Source: an uncultured Oscillospiraceae bacterium (lineage in GTDB: Bacteria > Bacillota > Clostridia > Oscillospirales > Ruminococcaceae). From it: 5,107 nt of DNA. Position 1 is the stretch's first letter. Each line of letters opens with the position of its first letter. Below the pieces are notes generated by a model. That model was given only the letters and a program-made list of their open reading frames with translations, ran no database searches and had not been told where the DNA came from. The stretch is taken from contig URFD01000114.1 in NCBI GenBank assembly GCA_900547015.1, forward strand, positions 1-5,107, written 5' to 3'. Below, one piece after another: positions 1 through 4,607 of the stretch. The position numbers and the translations under genes were made by a program.

Positions 1-1092
1 GATGTCGGCGCGATAATTGACTTCGTCTGCATCGTAGGCGCTCAACTTTCCGTCATGAAGATAGAATATCTTATCGGGAAGAATACCCGCTATTCGGTCA
101 AAAGGTTATGGGCCGCAAGGACATTCCTTTGGAGCAAGCCGCAGGGGGATGGAGTCTGGATTCGCCGCTATCTGGTGTATTTCGATTTCAGAAATCATCG
201 GGCAGAACCGGAATTTCACGGCCGTGGAATCTGGTGGACGGACGGAAAGACCATCAAGCAGTGGAAACGCGACTGGGGCGAAAAAGCTCAGTATATCATG
301 TGCCAGCGCCCGAAGCTGTCCGCGATGCTGCTGGCCCCCTCTGGTCCGTATCAGCCGTACACGCTGGCATCCCACACTGACCAATTTGAGAGTGATGTTC
401 GGAAAGTGTTGAAATCTGAATGGATGTACCAGTACGATAATCACCTCAATTTTCCGTGGGAAGTTCGGCAGTGGGAAATTGTGAATCGGTATCCGATGGC
501 CGAAAGCCTTGTCAAAACGGGCTGGGCTGACGCTCTGTGCTCTCAGGTGTACGACGAATATGAGCACAGCACCCGCATCAATCTTCGCGCAGAAACCTAT
601 TACGGCGTGTTTGGCTTGAACCGTCAGGAACTGGCCGCAGTCTCGCAGAGCAAAAAGTCGTTCCGCGAGGTGGATAATGCGCTGGAATGGAAAGAAGCCG
701 GCCTTGCAATCAATGGCAAGAACATGGCGATGACGGCTAACATCCGAAAACTCTCAGGAATGGCCAAGACATTGCAGGAAAGCGGAATGACGCGGAGCCT
801 GAAATATCTCCGTCAGCAGACAAGGCGAGCCACCGGAAGCTACAACGGCCGGATTGCTCTTCAAGTTGCATCGGACTGGCTGGACTATCTCGATATGGCC
901 GGACAGATGAAGATGAACTTGAATCTTGAAAAGGTTCGTTTCCCGCTGGATCTTAAACGCCGCCATGATGATTTGGTTCTGGAGCGCAATAAGCGGCGCC
1001 GAAAGGATGCGCTGAGAGGTGCTGCAAGCAGCATCAAAAAGGATGCCAAGGAACTGGAAAATCAATTCCATATCGAGAACATGTCGATTTGA
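1..1092 (+). CDS. PcfJ-like protein, 5' end outside the window
   Basis: The frame is open from base 1 to the TGA at 1090-1092 and gives 363 codons. The first ATG (55) has no convincing ribosome site, and the 18 codons before it read as protein, so I treat the gene as cut by the window edge. The C-terminal third carries the PcfJ-type pattern: about nt 874-990 encodes LDYLDMAGQMKMNLNLEKV followed by FPLDLKRRHDDL, the conserved block of the PcfJ-like family named after a protein of the enterococcal conjugative plasmid pCF10. The aromatic- and Arg-rich N-terminal part (FLWSKPQGDGVWIRRYLVYF, then a WWTDGK segment) also suits that family. The C-terminus is a basic helix (KRRRKD). Biochemical function is unknown; such proteins are frequent in gut phages and conjugative elements. 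Just inside the left edge, CIVGAQ (nt 28-45) looks like a CPxCGA zinc ribbon lacking its second Cys. The gene overlaps the next by 4 bases. The family call is from remembered motif pattern, not a search. Confidence 0.72.
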   Translation, partial: DVGAIIDFVCIVGAQLSVMKIEYLIGKNTRYSVKRLWAARTFLWSKPQGDGVWIRRYLVYFDFRNHRAEPEFHGRGIWWTDGKTIKQWKRDWGEKAQYIMCQRPKLSAMLLAPSGPYQPYTLASHTDQFESDVRKVLKSEWMYQYDNHLNFPWEVRQWEIVNRYPMAESLVKTGWADALCSQVYDEYEHSTRINLRAETYYGVFGLNRQELAAVSQSKKSFREVDNALEWKEAGLAINGKNMAMTANIRKLSGMAKTLQESGMTRSLKYLRQQTRRATGSYNGRIALQVASDWLDYLDMAGQMKMNLNLEKVRFPLDLKRRHDDLVLERNKRRRKDALRGAASSIKKDAKELENQFHIENMSI

Positions 1093-1328
1093 CGGACACG
1101 GGCTTCAGCGAAGTGGAGCTTGATGGGCTTCTTCGGGAAGTGGAGGATGCCGACTTCGAGGAATTCTTTACGGAGCCTGTCCAACAGCCGCCCAAAGCGG
1201 CCGATGCGGAGCAGAGCGCCGAGACCCAGCAATCTACCCAACCGGAATCTTCTCAGCTCGCTGTGCCGCAGCAGAGCGGCTCTAAGCTCATTCAATGTCC
1301 GCATTGCGGAGAATGGTTTGAGACATGA
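1089..1328 (+). CDS. Small acidic protein with C-terminal CPHCG knuckle
   Basis: This 79-aa protein starts at TTG (1089), overlapping the stop of the upstream PcfJ-like gene as TTGA, so translation is probably coupled; only a weak GAG lies upstream. The N-terminal 30 residues are strongly acidic and predicted helical (SEVELDGLLREVEDADFEEF). Residues 31-64 are a Gln/Pro/Ser/Ala-rich linker of low complexity. The protein ends QCPHCGEWFET, with C70 and C73 forming half of a zinc ribbon. A single CxxC cannot bind zinc alone, so it would need a dimer or a partner, possibly the PcfJ-like protein. Similar acidic-helix, linker and CPHCG tails occur at the ends of larger phage DNA-associated proteins such as ParB-like/methylase fusions, so this may be a detached tail of that kind (inference). 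I do not recognise a named family. The next gene starts inside its stop codon (ATGA, 1325-1328). Confidence 0.68.
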   Translation: MTDTGFSEVELDGLLREVEDADFEEFFTEPVQQPPKAADAEQSAETQQSTQPESSQLAVPQQSGSKLIQCPHCGEWFET

Positions 1329-2107
1329 GGCTATGTCTGGCAGGTACATTCCCGGCCGAGAAGATTGTGAAAGAGTACCGCCCAGAATACGTTCTGGAGA
1401 GCTTCTTTTACATCCGACCATGGCAAATCGAAGAGATTCCAAAATGGAAAATGTTCCTGCTCGACAGCGGGGCATTTACTTTTATGCACGGCATAGAAGC
1501 GTCTTCAAAGCCAGTAGATTGGGATGGCTACCTGAGTCGGTACATCGACTTTATCAACCGCAACAACGTGCAGCATTTCTTCGAGCTGGATGTGGATTCC
1601 ATCGTAGGTTATGACGCTGTAAAACGCATGAGAGTGCGCCTTGAAGCAGAGACAGAAAAGCAAAGTATTCCGGTCTGGCACCGCTCCCGTGGTCTGGACG
1701 AGTTCAAGCGCCTGTGCAGGGACTATCCCTATATCGGCATCGGCGGCTTCGCAATCAAGCACATACAGCCCAGCGAGTACGGCTATGTCCGTCGCTTGGT
1801 GCAGTATGCAAATTCTTGTGGGGTGCGGGTGCATGGTCTGGGGTATACCAAAAAGGATGCAGTGAGCTTCGGTTTTTACAGCGTGGACAGCACAACATGG
1901 ACTACGCAGGTCAATTTCGGAGGGCTGTCGTACTTCAATGGTTCGGAGATGGTCGTGGTCAGACCGCCCAAGGGGATGATCGGGGCTGACTATCGCCGCC
2001 GCCGGGAGTACTCGTTGAGAGAGTGGATAAAGTACCAGAAATACCTTGATACGAAAGGAAAATGGCGTGGATTGCCGGAATCCATTCGGACGAATACGGG
2101 ATGCTAA
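1325..2107 (+). CDS. TGT-like (DpdA-type) TIM-barrel protein, probable base-exchange enzyme
   Basis: This 260-aa protein has motifs in the order expected of the tRNA-guanine transglycosylase (TGT) superfamily. LLDSGAF (45-51, D47) matches the DSGGF motif with the general acid/base Asp. YIGIGGFA (136-143) matches the substrate-binding GG(L/F)A loop, followed by VHGLGYT (169-175). YSVDSTTW (185-192, D188) sits where the nucleophilic Asp is expected. ELDVDS (87-92) and VWHR (117-120) are further barrel-strand ends. TGT enzymes exchange guanine for 7-deazaguanines in tRNA; phage and bacterial DpdA relatives do so in DNA, which protects against restriction. At 260 aa it is shorter than tRNA TGT (about 370) and lacks the C-terminal CxCxxC zinc site, which favours a phage-type paralogue. 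No preQ0 synthesis genes are visible here. The start ATG follows GGAG at 1309-1312 and overlaps the previous stop; the 3' end overlaps the next gene by 46 bases. Enzyme activity and DNA versus RNA substrate are inferred. Confidence 0.6.
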   Translation: MRLCLAGTFPAEKIVKEYRPEYVLESFFYIRPWQIEEIPKWKMFLLDSGAFTFMHGIEASSKPVDWDGYLSRYIDFINRNNVQHFFELDVDSIVGYDAVKRMRVRLEAETEKQSIPVWHRSRGLDEFKRLCRDYPYIGIGGFAIKHIQPSEYGYVRRLVQYANSCGVRVHGLGYTKKDAVSFGFYSVDSTTWTTQVNFGGLSYFNGSEMVVVRPPKGMIGADYRRRREYSLREWIKYQKYLDTKGKWRGLPESIRTNTGC

Positions 2108-2376
2108 TCGGCGGAGAGCAGGTCAATGATGGGGAGGATTTCTTGGAAAAGAATCTTCCCCTTTTTATCCCGGTTTCGCTTGCCGGACGTGTCCACACAA
2201 AGGTTATTGGCCCGGTGAACACGGGAGACTGCATTGTACTTTCCCATATTCCGGGTGTTGGTCGTGCGGCGAAACCGTGCGAATATGTTGACCCGTGCAA
2301 AGTGGTTGGTTATGCGGTCGAGGGTGACAATCTGACCGAACAACGGCGGCTCAAAGTCAGAGTGAGAGGTGCTTAA
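2062..2376 (+). CDS. Free-standing tail-fibre/spike C-terminal-type domain protein
   Basis: This 104-aa protein closely resembles the small beta domain found at the C-terminus of many phage tail fibres, spikes and hyaluronidase-like proteins, related to the Peptidase_G2 type of terminal domain. Recognisable pieces, in order, are IAGIHSDEYGMLIGG (4-18; family form IGVVS..PG.LLGG), IPVSLAGRVHTKV (36-48; family form VPVALSGRVPVKV), GPVNTGDCIVLSHIPGVGRA (50-69; family form GPI..GD.L..S..PGVA) and VVGYAVE (81-87; family form VIGKALE). The start at ATG 2062 is preferred because the domain begins at residue 4 and AAAGGA (2054-2059) lies just upstream, although its spacing is short. An in-frame TGA at 2047 excludes any longer form. 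The domain is usually the tail end of a much larger protein, so standing alone is unusual. It may cap or trimerise the neighbouring tail protein (inference). Its stop overlaps the start of the Cys-rich gene as TAATG. Confidence 0.72.
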   Translation: MAWIAGIHSDEYGMLIGGEQVNDGEDFLEKNLPLFIPVSLAGRVHTKVIGPVNTGDCIVLSHIPGVGRAAKPCEYVDPCKVVGYAVEGDNLTEQRRLKVRVRGA

Positions 2377-3488
2377 TGGCTAACTGGGGGCAAAAAGTCT
2401 ACCCCTCGGACTATGCGGAAATCAAAGCCTTGCTCAAGGCCGAGGTAGGGAGACGCGGAAAAACAGAGGGAACAGCACGAGGGCAGAGCGTTGGCAGTAT
2501 GGCGAGTTATAACGGCTCTGCATACGACTTCTCGACGCAACCGACGGATGGAGCGTACATCAAAAACGAACATATCCAAAAAATTACAAAGCCGCTGGAT
2601 GCGATCAAAGGAACATCGATCACACCCGAAAATGGGGCGCAGATCACAGCGAGCAGGCTGAGCCAAGCGGCAGCAGTGCTAAGCGAGCTGAGCGCGATCC
2701 CGGAAAATGCTGCATCAAGCGGGTGCTCTGGCCGCTGCTCTGGCTTGTGTTCCACGGGATGCAATACGGCTTGCACGAGTTGCACCGGCTCCTGCACGGG
2801 GAACTGTACTGGGTCTTGCGTGGCATCGTGCGCCAATGATTGCGCTGGCGGATGCAAGGGGAGCTGCCAGGGAACGTGCACGGGGTCCTGCACGGGAACC
2901 TGCACTAGAGCGTGTGCAAATAACTGCTCCAGCACTTGCACGGGGTCCTGTACGGGGTCCTGCACGGGTTCGTGTACGGGAACATGCACAAAGGCGTGTG
3001 CGAATGATTGCGCTGGCACTTGCGCGGGGTCCTGTACGGGAAGCTGCACGGGAAGCTGCACTGGAAGTTGCACCGGAGGCTGTAACACAACTTGCACGAA
3101 GAATTGCGCAAATAACTGTTCTGGTTCCTGCTCCGGCGGATGTTCGGGCGGCTGCTCTGGTTCGTGTGATGGGTGCTCTTCGACTTGTGAGGGCGGCTGT
3201 GGAAGCAGCTGTTCTGATAATTGCTCAAGTAAATGTATCCAGCAATGCAGTTCGACGTGTGCGAATGACTGCTCCGGCAGCTGTGTGAACCTTGGTTGTG
3301 CATTCAACTGCGGAAGTGACTGCTCTAACCATTGCTCCGGCGGCTGTTCTGGAGGCTGTGGCTCTCAATGCAGAAGCGGCTGTGACGTCTTTTGCACGGG
3401 GTGCAGTTCAACGTGCGCAGATGACTGCTCCGGATCCTGCAGAGGTGGTTGTAGTGGCTGCTCTGGCTTCCTGTGGAGCAAATCGTGA
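2376..3488 (+). CDS. Cysteine-ladder protein: phage-type leader plus CxxxC array
   Basis: This 370-aa protein has two distinct parts. Residues 1-116 contain no cysteine and show three short helices of the type seen at the start of phage tail-associated proteins: VYPSDYAEIKALLKAEVGRR (8-27), KNEHIQKITKPLDAIKG (63-79) and ITASRLSQAAAVLSELS (90-106). Residues 117-362 contain 63 cysteines; spacing is exactly four except at five points (133-136, 264-267, 340-343 and 359-362 are CxxC; 303-308 is CxxxxC). The longest unbroken run is 33 cysteines, 136-264. The gaps are mostly Thr/Ser-Gly-Ser/Thr, punctuated by CAN(D/N)C or CADDC at 152, 180, 208, 244, 295 and 347. There is no signal peptide or TM segment. 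The ribosome site GAGAGG (2364-2369) is well placed and the start overlaps the previous stop by one base. From its position before the lysis genes it is probably a virion surface, fibre or adhesin protein (inference). Disulfide ladder, metal binding and modification are all open; I know no characterised homologue. Confidence 0.88.
   Translation: MANWGQKVYPSDYAEIKALLKAEVGRRGKTEGTARGQSVGSMASYNGSAYDFSTQPTDGAYIKNEHIQKITKPLDAIKGTSITPENGAQITASRLSQAAAVLSELSAIPENAASSGCSGRCSGLCSTGCNTACTSCTGSCTGNCTGSCVASCANDCAGGCKGSCQGTCTGSCTGTCTRACANNCSSTCTGSCTGSCTGSCTGTCTKACANDCAGTCAGSCTGSCTGSCTGSCTGGCNTTCTKNCANNCSGSCSGGCSGGCSGSCDGCSSTCEGGCGSSCSDNCSSKCIQQCSSTCANDCSGSCVNLGCAFNCGSDCSNHCSGGCSGGCGSQCRSGCDVFCTGCSSTCADDCSGSCRGGCSGCSGFLWSKS
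2724..3461 (+). repeat. Tandem 12-bp-period coding array (CxxxC repeats)
   Basis: The array part of the Cys-rich gene has a 12-base period set by a TGC or TGT codon every fourth codon. Exact unit TGCACGGGGTCC occurs at 2877 and 2937, and TGTACGGGGTCC at 2949 and 3030. Elsewhere the Gly, Thr, Ser and Cys codons vary freely (41 TGC, 22 TGT), so the units differ more in DNA than in protein. A higher period of 84 bases (28 residues) is visible between the CANDC/CANNC points at codons 152, 180 and 208. The central part (about 2870-3100) is the most homogeneous; the 3' third is more diverged and includes charged or bulky residues. Confidence 0.88.
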
Positions 3489-3490
3489 TG

Positions 3491-3497
3491 AAAGGAG
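3491..3497 (+). promoter_or_regulatory. Ribosome binding site deciding the ATG at 3506
   Basis: AAAGGAG lies 8 bases before the ATG at 3506 and just after the stop of the Cys-rich gene. It sits downstream of an in-frame ATG at 3488 (part of TGATG), so 3506 is the better start. Confidence 0.7.
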
Positions 3498-3505
3498 AAA
3501 TCCAA

Positions 3506-3739
3506 ATGGAGACAACGCTTCATTTTGCACAGAATGCAGATGCAGGAACGGAAGAATCCTATCTCAGGAATCTTCCGCTTCTGAAGCTGCTCGCAAAAGA
3601 GAACATTGAAGCAGACGATTGGAGCGTCCTGCTTGCGGCAACGCCGAATAATGAGGATACGGTACGGTCATTCGCGCTGGATGGGAGTGCGCAACGCTCC
3701 CCAAAAAAGGTTTTGGCCAGCGCGTTGTGCTTAGGGTAG
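3506..3739 (+). CDS. Unknown small phage protein, probably truncated at its 3' end
   Basis: This ORF gives 77 aa from ATG 3506, chosen for the AAAGGAG site. Residues 1-16 are polar and acidic. Residues 18-46 (SYLRNLPLLKLLAKEN, then DDWSVLLAAT) look like a genuine folded helical segment. From about residue 51 the reading (VRSFALDGSAQRSPKKVLAS) is low in pattern and overlaps a different frame that clearly encodes M23 peptidase sequence. The natural interpretation is that a real small protein was cut and joined out of frame to a lysin. It contains no HxxxD motif, so it does not supply the missing zinc site of the downstream peptidase. An in-phase A AAA AAG heptamer at 3703-3709 could shift ribosomes by -1 into the lysin frame. 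I do not recognise the family. Confidence 0.55.
   Translation: METTLHFAQNADAGTEESYLRNLPLLKLLAKENIEADDWSVLLAATPNNEDTVRSFALDGSAQRSPKKVLASALCLG
3703..3709 (+). other. In-phase A AAA AAG slippery heptamer, candidate -1 frameshift site
   Basis: In the frame of the 77-aa ORF the codons read ccA AAA AAG, which is the dnaX-type -1 slippery heptamer in the correct phase. A -1 slip leads to GFGQRVVLRV and on through the M23 and PG_binding_1 frame. A GGGAG purine run (3683-3687) lies 15 bases upstream and can also pair with CTCCC (3697-3701) as a 7-bp stem counting one G-T pair. I see no strong hairpin downstream, which is the usual stimulator, so use as a programmed site is uncertain. Confidence 0.3.
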
Positions 3740-4194
3740 GGTGCACGAACTACTATATGTATTTCGGGCACTTGTCGCAAATCAATGTGGCTGCAGGTCA
3801 AAAACTGAAGCCGGGCGATTTGATTGGTGTTGAAGGGAGCACGGGTCACAGTACTGGAAGCCACCTGCACTGGGAAATTCGCATCAATGACATTAAGACG
3901 GGCTATGTGTCGGTGTATCATTATGCAGGAATCCCCAACATGCCCGGTTCGGCAGCGTATACGTCTAACTGGGCGGCTGAAATCTTCGGCCCCGGAAATC
4001 TGAAGAAATCGACCAGTGGTTATCCGCAGCGGCTATACAATGCCGCGCTTCAAGGAGCGCTGGGCATCAACCAAGACGGCATCTTCGGTGCAAACACTGA
4101 AAAGGCCGTCAAGGCGTTCCAAGCAGCGCACAATCTGACTGCGGACGGCATCGTTGGAACGCGGACAAAGGCGGCGCTTTCTAAGCTGCTTTGA
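3727..4194 (+). CDS. 5'-truncated M23 endopeptidase with PG_binding_1 domain (lysin remnant)
   Basis: From GTG 3727 this reads 155 aa. Residues 8-52 are the C-terminal half of an M23 (lysostaphin/LytM-type) zinc endopeptidase: YYMYFGHLSQINV, GQKLKPGDLIG, then GSTGHSTGSHLHWEI. The catalytic His of GHL (H15) and the HxH pair (H46, H48; catalytic and zinc ligand) remain. Residues 100-155 form a PG_binding_1 wall-binding domain (QDGIFGANTEKAVKAF, then DGIVGTRTKAAL). Homology continues upstream of the GTG in the same frame to about 3661 (GTVIRAGWECATLPKKGFGQ), where a stop at 3652 closes the frame. The family's HxxxD zinc motif is therefore absent and catalysis is unlikely unless it comes from elsewhere. 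The GTG lacks a well-spaced ribosome site. It may be a pseudogene from a deletion, an assembly joint, or be expressed by frameshift from the upstream ORF. It lies just before a holin, as expected for an endolysin. Confidence 0.75.
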   Translation: MLRVGCTNYYMYFGHLSQINVAAGQKLKPGDLIGVEGSTGHSTGSHLHWEIRINDIKTGYVSVYHYAGIPNMPGSAAYTSNWAAEIFGPGNLKKSTSGYPQRLYNAALQGALGINQDGIFGANTEKAVKAFQAAHNLTADGIVGTRTKAALSKLL

Positions 4195-4209
4195 GAAAGG
4201 GGATAAGGT

Positions 4210-4518
4210 ATGAATACTGCTACTATCATTACGGTTGCTATTATGGCTGTGGCGTTGGTCGTTGTTGCGGCCTGCATGATTCGTCTGGGATACAAGGCCC
4301 TGCTGGCCGAATGGGCGATTGAGGCCATCACCAAGGCCGAAAAAGAGTTCGTTGGCACCAAGCTGGGCGAAGCCCGTTTGGCGGTTGTCGTGTCGTGGCT
4401 GCGCGCAAAGGTTCCTGCTCCTTTGCGTTTCCTGGTCACGGACAGCCTGATTCAGAAAGTGGTGCAGGTGACCTTTAATGCAGCCAAGGCAGGGCTGGAG
4501 GTGCTGAAGGATGCTTAA
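4210..4518 (+). CDS. Phage holin, superfamily 6 / LLH-like
   Basis: This is a 102-aa protein with one strong N-terminal membrane helix (TIITVAIMAVALVVVAACMI, 5-24). A cytoplasmic-type amphipathic region follows with the pattern typical of LLH-type holins: AEWAIEAITKAEKEFVGTKL (33-52), then SWLRAKVPAPLRF and IQKVVQVTFNAAKAGLE (81-97). Holins of this group oligomerise in the cell membrane and release or activate the endolysin at the end of infection. AAAGGGG (4196-4202) lies 7 bases before the ATG. Position right after the lysin gene supports the role. The family is judged by pattern and topology rather than a search; a small unrelated phage membrane protein is the alternative. Confidence 0.7.
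   Translation: MNTATIITVAIMAVALVVVAACMIRLGYKALLAEWAIEAITKAEKEFVGTKLGEARLAVVVSWLRAKVPAPLRFLVTDSLIQKVVQVTFNAAKAGLEVLKDA
4497..4503 (+). promoter_or_regulatory. Ribosome binding site for the 27-aa micro-ORF
   Basis: GGAGGTG, inside the end of the holin gene, stands 7 bases before the ATG at 4511. It is one of the best matches to the anti-Shine-Dalgarno in the window. Confidence 0.5.
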
Positions 4519-4594
4519 ACGGTGCGTGGAATGGCTCTTAGACCGTCTCCCCGTCACGAGATGGATTGAATTGCTGACACTCACCGACGACTGA
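4511..4594 (+). CDS. 27-aa micro-protein between holin and TM protein
   Basis: ATG 4511 to TGA 4592-4594 encodes MLKRCVEWLLDRLPVTRWIE followed by LLTLTDD. It overlaps the holin stop by 8 bases and has GGAGGTG 7 bases upstream. The first 22 residues form a plausible amphipathic helix pair: hydrophobic Leu, Trp and Val alternate with Lys/Arg, broken by Pro14. This suits a peripheral membrane peptide. Its stop sits directly at the ribosome site of the next gene, so it fills the 89-base gap exactly. A role as holin modulator or antiholin would be a guess; no family is recognised. Confidence 0.55.
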   Translation: MLKRCVEWLLDRLPVTRWIELLTLTDD

Positions 4595-4601
4595 AAGGAG
4601 G
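4594..4601 (+). promoter_or_regulatory. Strong ribosome binding site supporting the GTG start at 4608
   Basis: AAAGGAGG is a full consensus site 6 bases before GTG 4608. It begins within the stop codon of the micro-ORF. Confidence 0.7.
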
Positions 4602-4607
4602 ATACAG

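Noticed and set aside
106..567. A 153-aa minus-strand open frame opposite the PcfJ-like gene
   Set aside because: It is the shadow of a convincing + strand coding frame and shows no recognisable domain.
2707..3288. A 193-aa Arg/Ala-rich open frame on the + strand
   Set aside because: It is an out-of-frame reading of the same 12-base-period array, with no start signal.
2507..3307. A 266-aa minus-strand open frame rich in PVQ/PVH repeats
   Set aside because: It is the complement of the CxxxC array: the regular TGC/TGT and GGN codons keep the opposite strand free of stops. It has no ribosome site or family pattern, and the + frame has both a good start and coupling.
2724..3461. CRISPR-like array
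   Set aside because: The repeat has a 12-base coding period without unique spacers, and the reading frame is maintained throughout.
2376..3488. SCIFF/ranthipeptide precursor or metallothionein
   Set aside because: There is no radical-SAM maturase in the window, the length and 63-Cys count are far outside those precursors, and the CxxxC spacing does not match metallothionein CxC clusters. Modification elsewhere in the genome is not excluded.
3488..3505. ATG 3488 as the start of the small protein
   Set aside because: It forms a TGATG with the previous stop, but the AAAGGAG site lies after it and is correctly spaced for ATG 3506.
3292..3609. A 105-aa frame across the end of the Cys-rich gene
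   Set aside because: It is out of frame with the array, of Ala/Arg-rich shadow composition, and has no start signal.
4033..4584. A 183-aa minus-strand open frame opposite the holin
   Set aside because: It spans the ends of two clear + strand genes, is rich in His/Arg/Ser as expected of a shadow frame, and lacks a ribosome site.
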